A stretch of 64,000 nt of DNA from Geomonas oryzae (GCF_004117875.1 NZ_RAHW01000001.1:1037830-1101829); one strand, 5' to 3'. Positions 36,986-47,292 are shown, numbered from the stretch's first letter. Notes: generated from the letters alone by a model not told the origin. Numbers and translations: made by a program.

Positions 36986-37104
36986 CCCTCTCCCCCCGGG
37001 AGAGGGTGCCCGGAGGGCGGGTGAGGGATTCGCAACGCGCCGAGAAATCACCTGTGGGCAACGCCCTCACCCTGACCCTCTCCCCGAGGGAGAGGGTCAG
37101 GGTG
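36986..37104. repeat. Pair of CCCTCTCC-type palindromic repeats upstream of murI
   Basis: Two units in opposite orientation: CCCTCTCCCCCCGGGAGAGGG (36986-37006, one extra C) and a longer copy at 37062-37104 built around CCCTCTCCCCGAGGGAGAGGG. Copies like these are widespread intergenic repeats in proteobacteria. I see no gene in 36882-37149. Confidence 0.7.
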
Positions 37105-37149
37105 GACAGTTCGTGCGGGTCGGCGAAGAATCCGCCCCAGTATAAATGA

Positions 37150-38001
37150 ATGGAGAAAACAGTTTTGGCCTGGAAAGCAATCGGCATCTTCGATTCCGGC
37201 GTGGGCGGTCTTACCGTCCTGAAGGAAGTGATTCACACGCTCCCGCAGGAGGACACCATCTACCTTGGTGATACCGCCCGCGTTCCCTACGGCACCAAGT
37301 CGCCGGAAACGGTGATCCGCTACTCGCGCCAGATCGCGCGCTACCTTCTGAACCGCGACATAAAGCTCCTGGTCGTCGCCTGCAACACGGCCTCCGCCGT
37401 GGCGCTCGCCGCGCTGCAGCAGGAGTTCGACATCCCGATCGTGGGGGTGATCGAGCCGGGCGCCCGCGCCGCTGCCGCCGCCACCAGAAGCGGGAAGGTC
37501 GGCGTGATCGGTACCGCCGCTACGGTCGCCTCCTCCGCCTACACCAAGGCCATCAAGAGGATCAACCCGGACATCGAGGTGGTGAACCGCGCCTGCCCGC
37601 TCTTCGTGCCGCTCGCCGAAGAAGGGTGGGTGGACAACGAGGTCGCCAGGATGACGGCGCGCATCTACCTCGAGGACCTGAAACGTCAGGGCGTGGACAC
37701 CCTGGTGCTCGGCTGCACCCACTACCCGATCCTGAAGGAAGTGATCGCCGAGGTGATGGGGCCGGAAGTGGCCCTGGTCGACTCCGCCGCCGAGACCGCG
37801 CGTACCGTGGCGCAGATCCTCTCCGAGGAAGGACTCTTGCGTCCCGAGTGCGAGCGCGGCAACCACCATTTCTACGTGACCGACATCCCGGCCGGCTTCA
37901 TCAGGGTCGGCAACCGTTTCCTCGGTGGCGAACTGGGGGACGTTTATCAGGTGAGCCTGGAACAGGAACAGGAGGGCGAGGACGGTGAAGAGACGTACTA
38001 A
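37150..38001 (+). CDS. murI: Glutamate racemase
   Basis: Makes D-glutamate for peptidoglycan. The two catalytic cysteines lie in VACNTASAVAL and VLGCTHYPILK. The N-terminal IGIFDSGVGGLTVLKE and YLGDTARVPYGTKSPE blocks are also present. The length of 283 residues is normal. ATG 37150 has no clear ribosome binding site. A TTG five codons in (37165) has GGAG upstream and may be the real start. The stop overlaps the GTG of the GerMN gene by 17 bases, so both are probably read from one transcript. Confidence 0.95.
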   Translation: MEKTVLAWKAIGIFDSGVGGLTVLKEVIHTLPQEDTIYLGDTARVPYGTKSPETVIRYSRQIARYLLNRDIKLLVVACNTASAVALAALQQEFDIPIVGVIEPGARAAAAATRSGKVGVIGTAATVASSAYTKAIKRINPDIEVVNRACPLFVPLAEEGWVDNEVARMTARIYLEDLKRQGVDTLVLGCTHYPILKEVIAEVMGPEVALVDSAAETARTVAQILSEEGLLRPECERGNHHFYVTDIPAGFIRVGNRFLGGELGDVYQVSLEQEQEGEDGEETY

Positions 38002-38551
38002 CAAGGCCAAAGGCGTCCTCCTGGTCGCATTCCTGGTGTTTGCCATCGTCGTGGGGCTTCTCGTCTTGCGCAAGTACCGGACCGCAAGCCAGCCGGCCGA
38101 GGTGCCTCAGCAGACCGAGCAGGCTCCCGACACGCGGGTGGTGACCCTTTTCTTCGGTAACGAGGAGGGGTCCGGTCTTGCCCGGGAGGGGCGTGAGATC
38201 GCCGTGGAGGATACCACCGACGACATGGTCGCAAGCGTCGTGGACGAGCTGGTGGTGGGGCCCCTGGGGAGTCTCGCGCCGAGCCTGCCGAACAATGCGC
38301 GGGTGCTCGGGGCGCACCTGAAGGGGGATTTGGCCGAGGTCGATTTCTCCCACGAGTTGGTGGAGGGGCTTCCCGAGGGGAGTTCCGCAGAGATGACCGC
38401 GGTGTATTCCGTGGTCGACACCGTGGCCGCCAACTTCCCGCAGGTGAAAGGTGTGCAGTTCCTGATCGACGGCAAGCCGGTGAAGGAACTCAAGGGGCAC
38501 CTCGACCTCTCCACCCCGATCGCACCGGATTTCACGCTGGAAAAGAAATAA
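37985..38551 (+). CDS. GerMN domain-containing membrane-anchored protein
   Basis: One N-terminal transmembrane helix (about residues 10-28) anchors a periplasmic region. A linker rich in Pro and Gln is followed by a GerMN domain (about 50-185) from TRVVTLFFGNEEGSGL to the VQFLIDGKPVKELKGHLDLS end. In spore formers GerM aids envelope and sporulation steps; in Gram-negatives the role is unknown. The GTG start lies inside the 3' end of murI, suggesting coupling and a possible cell-wall role. Confidence 0.85.
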   Translation: MKRRTNKAKGVLLVAFLVFAIVVGLLVLRKYRTASQPAEVPQQTEQAPDTRVVTLFFGNEEGSGLAREGREIAVEDTTDDMVASVVDELVVGPLGSLAPSLPNNARVLGAHLKGDLAEVDFSHELVEGLPEGSSAEMTAVYSVVDTVAANFPQVKGVQFLIDGKPVKELKGHLDLSTPIAPDFTLEKK

Positions 38552-38577
38552 CGTTCAACGTTCAGCGTTCAACGTTC
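38551..38577 (+). repeat. Tandem 7-base units (ACGTTCA type)
   Basis: Units ACGTTCA, ACGTTCA, GCGTTCA and a partial ACGTTC begin at the stop codon of the GerMN gene. The array is the inverted partner of 38656-38683. Confidence 0.8.
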
Positions 38578-38655
38578 GCCATTGAGGTTGCTCCTGGCTT
38601 GACCGGTTGCGCTGCATCAGCGGCACTGGGGCGGGCCGGAGGGAAGAAATTTTTT

Positions 38656-38683
38656 GAACGTTGAACGTAGAACGTTGAACGTT
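38656..38683 (-). repeat. Tandem 7-base units (GAACGTT type) upstream of metH
   Basis: Four units (GAACGTT, GAACGTA, GAACGTT, GAACGTT) lie 15 bases before the metH start. Together with 38551-38577 they form a 27-base inverted repeat around a 78-base centre, which could fold in the metH leader. Confidence 0.8.
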
Positions 38684-38697
38684 TCCTGGGGGTTAAG

Positions 38698-41136
38698 ATG
38701 AAGATGCCGTTTATGCAGGCGGTTAAGGAGCGGGTGCTGGTTCTGGACGGCGCCATGGGGACGATGCTGCAGGAGCGCGGGCTCAAACCCGGGCAGTCTC
38801 CGGAGGAGATGAACCTGACCGCCCCCGAGGTGGTGGCCGGCGTGCACCGCGCCTACCTCGAGGCGGGTGCCGACATCATCGTCACCAACACCTTCGGCGG
38901 CACCAAGGCGAAGCTGGAGCACTACGGCCTGGGCGACCAGGTGACCCGCATCAACGCGGAGGCGGTGCGCCTGGCCCGCGAGGTCTGCGGCGAAAACGCC
39001 TACGTGGCGGGCTCCATCGGCCCCACCGGCCGCTTCGTGGAACCGGTCGGCGACATGAGCTTCGACGAGGCGTACGGCATGTTCCAGGAACAGGCGAAGG
39101 CGCTCATCGACGCCGGCGCCGACCTCATCTCGCTGGAAACCTTCCTCGACATCAAGGAGATCCGCGCGGCTCTCATCGCCATCCGCGACCTCTCTGCCGA
39201 CATCCCGGTTATCGCCATGCTCACCTTCGAGGAGAAGGGAAGAAGCGTACTCGGCTCTCCGCCCGAGGCGGCGGCCATCACCCTCGAGGCTGCCGGCGCC
39301 TCCCTCGTCGGCTCGAACTGCGGCCTCGGCGTGGACGGCATCTACGACATCCTCTGCGCCATGAGAAAGGTGACCTCGCTTCCGCTCATCTCCCAGGCGA
39401 ACGCGGGGCTGCCGGTCCTGAAAGACGGCGTCACCGTATTCCCCGGCACACCGGACGAGATGACCGCCTACCACGATCGCATGATCGGCCTCGGCGTGCG
39501 CGTCATCGGCGGGTGCTGCGGCACGACCCCCGCCCACATCAGGGCCATCAAGGACGCCCTCGCCGAAAAGCAGACCCCCTTCGTCCCGAAGGAGGATGAC
39601 GGCACCACCTGGATCTCGAGCCGCGGCTCCTTCGCACCGATGGGTGCCAAACACCCGGCCGCGCTCATCGGCGAGCGCATCAACCCGACCGGGAAGAAGC
39701 TCTACTCGCAGGAACTCCGGGAAGGGAAGGTGAGCTACATCCGCCGCGAGGCGCTGGAGCAGACCGAACTCGGGGCGACCCTCCTGGACGTGAACGTCGG
39801 CACCCCGGGTATCGACGAGCCGGCCGCCATGGAGCGCGCCGTCTTCTGCATCACCGGCGCGGTGCAGACCCCGCTCGTGCTCGACTCCTCTTCCCCCGAG
39901 GCGCTGGAGCGTGGCCTCAAGGCCGCGGACGGCAAGGTGCTCATCAACTCGGTGAACGGCGAGGAGAAGAGCATGGCCGCCGTGCTGCCGCTCGCGAAGA
40001 AGTACGGCGCCGCCGTCGTCTGCCTCACCCTCGACGAGGCGGGCATTCCCGTCGAGGCTGACGGAAGGGTGGCCGTGGCGCAGAAGGTCGCCGAGCGTGC
40101 CGCGCAAATGGGGATCAAGCGGAGCGACATCGTCGTCGACTGCCTCACCCTCACCGTGAGCGCGGAGCCGAAGGGGGGACTCGTCGCCCTCGAGGCGGTG
40201 CGTAAGGTGAGTGAGCTGAACCTCAACACGACCCTCGGGGTGTCCAACATCTCCTTCGGCCTTCCCTGCCGTCCGCTCATCTCCTCCACCTTCTTCTCCA
40301 TGGCGCTCGCCGCGGGTCTCACCTCGGCGATCGTGAACGTGAAGGAGGCGCCCATGATGGCGGCTTGGCGTAGCGCCATGGTGCTCCTCGGCAAGGACGT
40401 GAACGCCGCCGGCTACATCGACGCCTACAAGGGGCTGGCGGTGACCGCCTCGACCCAGCCCGCGTCGGCCGCTGCCGGCGCCCCCGTCGAAGCCGCCGTG
40501 GAACCGGAGGGGATCCGCGGTCGCCTCGCCAAGGCGGTCATCAACGGCGAGCTGGAAGGTGTCGTCGCCCTGGTAGAGGAGGCGTTAGCCCAAGGGCTTA
40601 CCCCGATGGAGATCAGCTCCGAGGCGCTCCTCGTCGGCCTGGACGAGGTGGGCAAACGCTTCGGCAACGGCTCCTTCTTCCTCCCGCAGGTCATGGTCTC
40701 CGCGGACACCATGAAGGCCGCCTTCGCCCGTCTCAAGAACGAACTCGCCACCGGCGCGCTGAAGAGCATCGGGAAGATCCTCATGGCGACCGTCGAGGGG
40801 GACATCCACGACATCGGCAAGAACATCCTGGTGACCCTCCTTGAGAACAACGGGTTCGAGGTGATCGACCTCGGCAAGAACGTCCCGGCGGCCAAGATCC
40901 TCGACGCGGCGCGCGAGCACCAGGTGGACGCGGTGGGGCTCTCCGCGCTCATGACCACTACCATGGCCCAGATGGACAAGGTGGTGACCCTTTTGAAGTC
41001 GGAAGGGGTGAAGAGCTTCACCATGGTGGGAGGCGCGGTGGTGACCCAGCAGTATGCCGACGAGATCGGCGCCGACCTCTACGCCAAGGACGCCATGGAG
41101 GCGGTGGCGCGCATCAAGGAACTGCTGGCAAAATAA
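38698..41136 (+). CDS. metH: Cobalamin-dependent methionine synthase, short form without activation domain
   Basis: Transfers a methyl group from methyltetrahydrofolate to homocysteine through cobalamin. The homocysteine-binding domain (about 5-300) has TNTFGGTKAKLEHYG and the zinc cysteines C208, C273 and C274 (GSNCGLG, GGCCGTTPAH). A pterin-binding domain follows (about 320-580; LIGERINPTGKK). The cobalamin cap and Rossmann domains (about 610-812) carry the base-off ligand in DIHDIGKN (His near 704). The chain stops at 812 residues, where E. coli MetH (1227) continues with the SAM-dependent reactivation domain. Reactivation must therefore be done by another protein. Confidence 0.93.
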   Translation: MKMPFMQAVKERVLVLDGAMGTMLQERGLKPGQSPEEMNLTAPEVVAGVHRAYLEAGADIIVTNTFGGTKAKLEHYGLGDQVTRINAEAVRLAREVCGENAYVAGSIGPTGRFVEPVGDMSFDEAYGMFQEQAKALIDAGADLISLETFLDIKEIRAALIAIRDLSADIPVIAMLTFEEKGRSVLGSPPEAAAITLEAAGASLVGSNCGLGVDGIYDILCAMRKVTSLPLISQANAGLPVLKDGVTVFPGTPDEMTAYHDRMIGLGVRVIGGCCGTTPAHIRAIKDALAEKQTPFVPKEDDGTTWISSRGSFAPMGAKHPAALIGERINPTGKKLYSQELREGKVSYIRREALEQTELGATLLDVNVGTPGIDEPAAMERAVFCITGAVQTPLVLDSSSPEALERGLKAADGKVLINSVNGEEKSMAAVLPLAKKYGAAVVCLTLDEAGIPVEADGRVAVAQKVAERAAQMGIKRSDIVVDCLTLTVSAEPKGGLVALEAVRKVSELNLNTTLGVSNISFGLPCRPLISSTFFSMALAAGLTSAIVNVKEAPMMAAWRSAMVLLGKDVNAAGYIDAYKGLAVTASTQPASAAAGAPVEAAVEPEGIRGRLAKAVINGELEGVVALVEEALAQGLTPMEISSEALLVGLDEVGKRFGNGSFFLPQVMVSADTMKAAFARLKNELATGALKSIGKILMATVEGDIHDIGKNILVTLLENNGFEVIDLGKNVPAAKILDAAREHQVDAVGLSALMTTTMAQMDKVVTLLKSEGVKSFTMVGGAVVTQQYADEIGADLYAKDAMEAVARIKELLAK

Positions 41137-41247
41137 ACGCTTTTTTGCCATATCGTAGGCCCGCGGCGTCCGCAACTATCGCTTGCAACGCCGAGCACCC
41201 TGTGTTAACGTGCCAGCGAGGTACGCCATTTGGCGTAGAGGGCGCTC

Positions 41248-41727
41248 ATGGTTTTGGGATTCAACCACAATATCAGGTACAAAGGGGTTCTCTTCCACGT
41301 CCAGACCGAGGACAGCGGCAAGGCAAACCCGCACATAATCACCCTGCTCTACCGTGAAGGAACCATCATCGCTTCCGCCAAGACCAGCTACGCCGACATC
41401 ATCAAGGTGGAGCAGCTGGAGGCGGTGGTCGAATCGATCATGAAAGAGCAGCACAAGGATATGATGCGCCGCCTGAAAAACGGCGAGTTCGACGCCCGGA
41501 TCCCAGAGGCCGCGGCGGCGCCGCAGGAGCCGGCAGTCGCACCGCAAGCCCCGGAAGAACCGGCGCCGCAGGCCCAGGCCGCCCAGACCCAGGCCGCCGC
41601 ACAGCAGACACCGGCCGCCGCACCGCAGGCACCGGAACCGCCCAAGGGCACACCCCCTACAACGCCAGCCAATCGCAGCCTGGATGAGGTTATCCTCGAT
41701 TACCTCATCACCGGCGAGGACAAATAA
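41248..41727 (+). CDS. Conserved-looking protein of unknown function with Pro/Ala/Gln linker (159 aa)
   Basis: I do not recognise a family. Residues 1-80 form a compact domain starting VLGFNHNIRYKGVLFHVQTE, with predicted beta strands and then a helix with KEQHKDMMRRLKNGEF. About 90-140 are Ala, Pro and Gln repeats, and a short C-terminal segment (LDEVILDYLITGEDK) resembles a docking peptide. It is 24 bases upstream of the transketolase gene on the same strand. No signal peptide is visible. Confidence 0.7.
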   Translation: MVLGFNHNIRYKGVLFHVQTEDSGKANPHIITLLYREGTIIASAKTSYADIIKVEQLEAVVESIMKEQHKDMMRRLKNGEFDARIPEAAAAPQEPAVAPQAPEEPAPQAQAAQTQAAAQQTPAAAPQAPEPPKGTPPTTPANRSLDEVILDYLITGEDK

Positions 41728-41751
41728 AAAGCCAGCCTGAAAGGAACCTTC

Positions 41752-42576
41752 GTGAAAGAAAAGATTGCAGATCTGGAGGAAAAGGCGAGACGCCTGCGCG
41801 TCGCCATCGTGAAGACGCTGCACAAGTCGCAGTCCGGGCACACCGGCGGGTCGCTCTCCGCCATCGACATGGTGTGCGCACTGTACTTCAACAAGATGCG
41901 CCACAACCCGCAGGAGCCTACCTGGGACGGGCGTGACCGCTTCGTGCTCAGCAAGGGACACGCCGCTCCGGCGCTTTACGTGACCCTGGCCGAGTGCGGC
42001 TACTTCCCCTCCGAGGACCTGATGATGCTGCGCCGCCTCGGAAGCCACCTCCAGGGACACCCGGACAGCAAAGGGACCCCGGGCGTCGACGTCTGCACCG
42101 GCAGCCTCGGCCAGGGGCTCTCGATGGCCAACGGCATGGCACTGGGTCTGAAGCTCGACGGCAAGGATAACCGCGTCTATGCGGTCCTTGGCGACGGCGA
42201 GCTGCAGGAAGGGCAGGTGTGGGAGGCCGCCATGGCCGCAGCCCACTACAAGAGCGACAACCTCTGCGCCCTTATCGACTCCAACGGCCTGCAGATCGAC
42301 GGCGACGTCTCCAAGGTCATGAACGTCTCCTCTATCTCGGACAAGTTCAAGGCCTTCGGCTGGAACGTCATCGAGATCGACGGCCATGACATGGGGCAGA
42401 TCATCGCCGCTCTCGATGCCGCCGAGGCGCACAAGGGCGCACCGACCGCCATCGTCGCCAAGACGGTGAAGGGCAAGGGCGTGCACCTGTTCGAGAACAA
42501 GGCGTCCTACCACGGCGTCACCCCCAACGACGAAGAGCTTCCCGAGGCGCTCAAGTGCCTTGGCTGCTTCGACTAA
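41752..42576 (+). CDS. Transketolase, N-terminal (thiamine diphosphate) subunit
   Basis: Half of a split transketolase of the pentose phosphate pathway. It carries the substrate and ThDP pyrophosphate-binding half: SGHTGGSLSAIDM, LSKGHAAPALY, GSLGQGLSMANGMALG and the GDGELQEGQVWEAAMAAAH magnesium/ThDP motif (GDG-x26-N type, ending in IDSNGLQIDG). The start is a GTG with AAAGGAA upstream. The partner subunit follows after 86 bases that contain a palindromic repeat. The length of 274 residues is typical of split N-terminal subunits. Confidence 0.93.
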   Translation: MKEKIADLEEKARRLRVAIVKTLHKSQSGHTGGSLSAIDMVCALYFNKMRHNPQEPTWDGRDRFVLSKGHAAPALYVTLAECGYFPSEDLMMLRRLGSHLQGHPDSKGTPGVDVCTGSLGQGLSMANGMALGLKLDGKDNRVYAVLGDGELQEGQVWEAAMAAAHYKSDNLCALIDSNGLQIDGDVSKVMNVSSISDKFKAFGWNVIEIDGHDMGQIIAALDAAEAHKGAPTAIVAKTVKGKGVHLFENKASYHGVTPNDEELPEALKCLGCFD

Positions 42577-42591
42577 GATACCGAAATCTTT

Positions 42592-42624
42592 CCCCCTCCC
42601 TGACCCTCCCCCTCCGGGGGAGGG
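42592..42624. repeat. C-run/G-run palindromic repeat between the transketolase halves
   Basis: CCCCCTCCC and CCCTCCCCCTCC followed by GGGGGAGGG, the same family as the copy before polX. In the transcript it would form a hairpin between the two subunit genes. Confidence 0.65.
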
Positions 42625-42662
42625 AACATGGTGGCAGGGGCTTACTAGAAAGGAACACGACT

Positions 42663-43595
42663 ATGATCGCAACGAGGGACGCCTACGGCGAGGTGCTGGC
42701 CGAGCTGGGGGGCGAGAACGATAAGATAGTGGTGCTCGACGCCGACCTCTCCGGCTCCACCAAGACCGGCGTATTCGCCAAGAAATTCCCGAACCGTTTC
42801 TTCAACATGGGGATCGCGGAGGCCAATATGGTGGGGACCGCGGCAGGTCTTGCCTCGGTAGGCAAGATCCCCTTCCTCTCCACCTTCGCCATCTTCGCCG
42901 CGGGCCGCGGCTGGGAGCAGATCCGGCAGGCGCTCGCCTACCCGAAGGCGAACGTGAAGGTCGTCGCCACCCACGGCGGCGTCACCGTCGGTGAGGACGG
43001 GGGAAGCCACCAGTCCGTCGAGGACGTGGCCATCATGCGCGCCATCCCGAACATGACCGTCATCGTCCCCGCCGACGGCGAGGAGACCAAGGGGGCCATC
43101 CGCGCCGCCGCGGCGCACAAGGGGCCCGTCTACGTGCGCCTTGGCCGCAACAAGGTGCCGAGCGTCTTCCCGGCGGGTCACAAGTTCGAGATCGGCAAAG
43201 GGGTCGTCGTCGTTCCCGGCACCGACCTTACCTTCATCACCACCGGCCTCATGACCGCACAGGCGGTCATCGCCGCCGAGAAGCTTAAAGCTGAAGGGAT
43301 CTCCGCGCGCGTGCTGCACATCGGCACCATCAAGCCGCTCGACAAGGAACTCGTGGAAGAGGCGGCACGTGAGACCGGCGCCGTCATCACCGCCGAGGAG
43401 CACTCCGTGGTCGGAGGCCTGGGCGGCGCGGTTGCCGAGTTCCTCGGCGAGACCTGCCCGACCCTCATGAAGCGCGTCGGCGTGTACGACCGCTTCGGTA
43501 CCTCCGGCAAGTCTGACGAACTCCTCAAGTATTTCGGGCTGAACGCGGAAACCCTCATCGAAGAGGCCAGGGAGATCGTCTCGAGGAAGAAATGA
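42663..43595 (+). CDS. Transketolase, C-terminal subunit
   Basis: The second half of the split transketolase: pyrimidine-binding and C-terminal domains. Blocks include VVLDADLSGSTKTGVFAKKF, NMGIAEANMVGTAAGLAS, THGGVTVGEDGGSHQSVEDV and ADGEETKGAIRAAA. It ends with the VVGGLGGAVAEFL region. I chose ATG 42663 with AAAGGA upstream; the open frame extends to 42555 through the repeat. The stop overlaps the next start (ATGATG at 43592). Confidence 0.93.
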   Translation: MIATRDAYGEVLAELGGENDKIVVLDADLSGSTKTGVFAKKFPNRFFNMGIAEANMVGTAAGLASVGKIPFLSTFAIFAAGRGWEQIRQALAYPKANVKVVATHGGVTVGEDGGSHQSVEDVAIMRAIPNMTVIVPADGEETKGAIRAAAAHKGPVYVRLGRNKVPSVFPAGHKFEIGKGVVVVPGTDLTFITTGLMTAQAVIAAEKLKAEGISARVLHIGTIKPLDKELVEEAARETGAVITAEEHSVVGGLGGAVAEFLGETCPTLMKRVGVYDRFGTSGKSDELLKYFGLNAETLIEEAREIVSRKK

Positions 43596-44248
43596 TGCCC
43601 AGGGTGCTCCGGTCCAAGGGGGGCTTCACCTATATCGGCGCCCTGGTGATGGTCATGATCGTAGGGGTCATGGCCACCAGGGCCGCCGCGGTCTGGAGCA
43701 CCTCGGCCAAGCGCGAGCGCGAGGCGGAGCTCCTCTCCCGCGGCACGCAGGTCCGCGATGCGCTGCGCAAGTGGTACAAGGTGAAGGTCGTGGACGGGAA
43801 GCTCGTTTCTAGCGTCACACCCGCCGCGGGCGCCCAGCCCGCAGCACCTACGGCGGTTACCGGACCCACGGACCTGAAGGCGCTGCTGCGCGATCCCAAC
43901 AGCGTTTCCAAGGAGCGTTACCTGAGACCCTACTGCCTCATCGATCCCATCACAGGCAAGGAGTGGGACGTGATCCGGGTGGAAGGGAAGATCGTCGGCG
44001 TGAAATCGACGAGCTCGCAGGACCCGGTCAAACAGGGAAATTTCCCCTTCGACCTGCATCCGCAGGACTTCGAGAAGAAGCAAAAGTACAGCCAGTGGGA
44101 ATTCATCTATGACCACGTCCCCCCGATCACTGCAACAGGCGGCGCCGTAACCGGCCTCGGGGGGAGCAAGAGTTCCGTCAAATCGACTTCGACCGGAACC
44201 GGCACGACCGGAACGACCGGTAACTCAACCACGACGACTACGCCCTAG
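43592..44248 (+). CDS. Pseudopilin-like exported protein
   Basis: The N-terminus resembles type IV pilin-like proteins: a short basic leader (about ten residues), then GGFTYIGALVMVMIVGVMATRAA, a prepilin-type hydrophobic helix with Gly before Phe. Conserved E5 of pilins is absent (Tyr/Ile here). The next stretch (STSAKREREAELLSRGTQVRDALRKWY) matches GspG/PulG-like proteins that process through PilD. The C-terminal third is Ser/Thr/Gly-rich, like a linker. It is coupled to the transketolase gene by overlapping codons and lies just before the haem kinase gene. Function is unknown. Confidence 0.75.
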   Translation: MMPRVLRSKGGFTYIGALVMVMIVGVMATRAAAVWSTSAKREREAELLSRGTQVRDALRKWYKVKVVDGKLVSSVTPAAGAQPAAPTAVTGPTDLKALLRDPNSVSKERYLRPYCLIDPITGKEWDVIRVEGKIVGVKSTSSQDPVKQGNFPFDLHPQDFEKKQKYSQWEFIYDHVPPITATGGAVTGLGGSKSSVKSTSTGTGTTGTTGNSTTTTTP

Positions 44249-44272
44249 CCGGCAGATGGAACCGGAGGCACC

Positions 44273-45787
44273 CTGATTTTCAAGAGTCTCACATCGCGCG
44301 TTATCGTGCTCTCCATCTGCCTGCTCGTCTTCGGCATCGGGACCTTCGCGTTCCTGACGCTCAGGCGCGAGCAGATGCAGCTCATCAACTCCGCCCGGGA
44401 GTCGAGCGAGCTGCTGCTGGACACCATCGAACGCTCCCTGTACAACTCCATGCGCCACGGCAACACCGAGGACGTCAAGGTCATCCTCGAGATGGTGGGG
44501 CAGAGCGAGAACCTCGTGGGGGTGCGCATCTTCCATCCCCACGGCGTCATCCTCAAGTCCTCGCAGGGATCCGAGGTGGGGCGCGTCGTAGACGACCACG
44601 ACTTCAAACTCTTCCTGGACAACAAGCGCGAGGGGGTCTTCACCCTGGACGGGCACGGCGAGGTGCTCGGCATGGTGAAGCCGATCTACAACAACCGCCA
44701 GTGCAACCTGTGCCACGGCTCCAAAAGCCGCATCATCGGCCTTCTCAACGTCAACTACTCGCTGGTCGAGACCAGGCGCCGCATCGTCGAGCTGACCAAG
44801 CTCTTCGTCATGTCGACCGTCGCGATCATCGGCTTCCTTTCGCTTGCCATCTCCCTTGTGATGCTGAAGTTCGTCAAGAAGCCGCTGCACCAGCTTGCCA
44901 GGAACATGGCGCGGGTGGAGGCGGGCGACCTCTCGGTGCGCATGACCCCGGAGGGCAAGGACGAGATCGGGCGCCTCATCGTCTCCTTCGACTCCATGGT
45001 GGACCGGCTGGACCGTGCGAAAAGGGAGCTGGAGACCTACCACTTCCAACAGATGGAGCGCGCCGACCGGCTCGCCTCGGTTGGTGAGATGGCCGCCGGC
45101 ATAGCCCACGAGATCAAGAACCCGCTCACCGGGATCGCGGCCGCCATCACCGTCTTGAAGGACGACTTTTCCCCGGAGGACGGGCGCGCCCTGATCATCG
45201 GCGAGGTACTGGAGCAGATCTCGCGTCTGGACAAGACGGTGAACGACCTCCTCTTCTTCGGGAAGCCGACCGTTGCGGAGCCGACCTGCACGGACATAAA
45301 CAGCGCCCTCAAGAAGATCCTCATCTTCGCTTCGCAGCACAGGGGCGGCAAGAACATCGAGAAGAAGCTGGAGCTCGCCGAGGACCTGCCGCCGGTCTAC
45401 GTGGACCCGAAGCAGATCCAGCAGGTCTTCCTGAACCTCTTCTTGAACGCGGTGCAGGCTATGCAGGCGGGTGGAACGCTCACCGTCACGAGCAGGCTCG
45501 CGAGGATCGACGATATGGACATGGTGCAGGTGAAAGTTGCCGACACCGGCCAGGGGATCCCGCCGCAGATTCTGGAGAAGATCTTCACCCCGTTCTTCAC
45601 CACCAAGGCCCAGGGGACCGGCCTTGGCCTCGCCATCAGCCACCGTCTCATCGAGCAGCATGGCGGGCGCCTCTCCTGCGTAAGCCAGGACGGCGCGGGA
45701 ACCACCTTCACCGTGGAACTCCCCGCCTACTGCCCGACGCAGGCCGAGCTGGAAGAGGCGATGGCGGGCTCGGGGACCATCGGTTGA
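44273..45787 (+). CDS. Haem-motif membrane histidine kinase, probably with a non-ATG start
   Basis: A redox or gas sensor candidate. A transmembrane helix, a periplasmic region of about 145 residues containing one CxxCH (CNLCHGSKSRI) near its end, a second helix and a HAMP domain lead to the kinase. H-box GEMAAGIAHEIKNPLTGIAA, N-box LNLFLNAVQAMQ, G1 DTGQGIPPQIL and G2 AQGTGLGLAISH are intact. The frame has no ATG, GTG or TTG before GTG 44306, which has no ribosome binding site and cuts into the helix. GGAGG at 44264-44268 points to CTG 44273 or ATT 44276. The next gene encodes a sigma-54 response regulator, its likely partner. Confidence 0.82.
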   Translation: MIFKSLTSRVIVLSICLLVFGIGTFAFLTLRREQMQLINSARESSELLLDTIERSLYNSMRHGNTEDVKVILEMVGQSENLVGVRIFHPHGVILKSSQGSEVGRVVDDHDFKLFLDNKREGVFTLDGHGEVLGMVKPIYNNRQCNLCHGSKSRIIGLLNVNYSLVETRRRIVELTKLFVMSTVAIIGFLSLAISLVMLKFVKKPLHQLARNMARVEAGDLSVRMTPEGKDEIGRLIVSFDSMVDRLDRAKRELETYHFQQMERADRLASVGEMAAGIAHEIKNPLTGIAAAITVLKDDFSPEDGRALIIGEVLEQISRLDKTVNDLLFFGKPTVAEPTCTDINSALKKILIFASQHRGGKNIEKKLELAEDLPPVYVDPKQIQQVFLNLFLNAVQAMQAGGTLTVTSRLARIDDMDMVQVKVADTGQGIPPQILEKIFTPFFTTKAQGTGLGLAISHRLIEQHGGRLSCVSQDGAGTTFTVELPAYCPTQAELEEAMAGSGTIG

Positions 45788-45856
45788 AAACGGCAGTAAC
45801 GGCAGCAACCGGCGCATTCCGGTGCTGAGCCCGGCACATCATCCTAAGGAGCCGCT

Positions 45857-47227
<1,371 letters not shown>

Positions 47228-47292
47228 GAGGCCTTGTCCCCGGAGGTTTCCCTGCTCCTTTGGGGCAGGGCGCAGCAGTTGGTACAGACCGG

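Noticed and set aside
38578..38697. Cobalamin or SAH riboswitch before metH
   Set aside because: The leader holds only the GAACGTT arrays and 78 bases between them; no cobalamin box or SAH core was seen.
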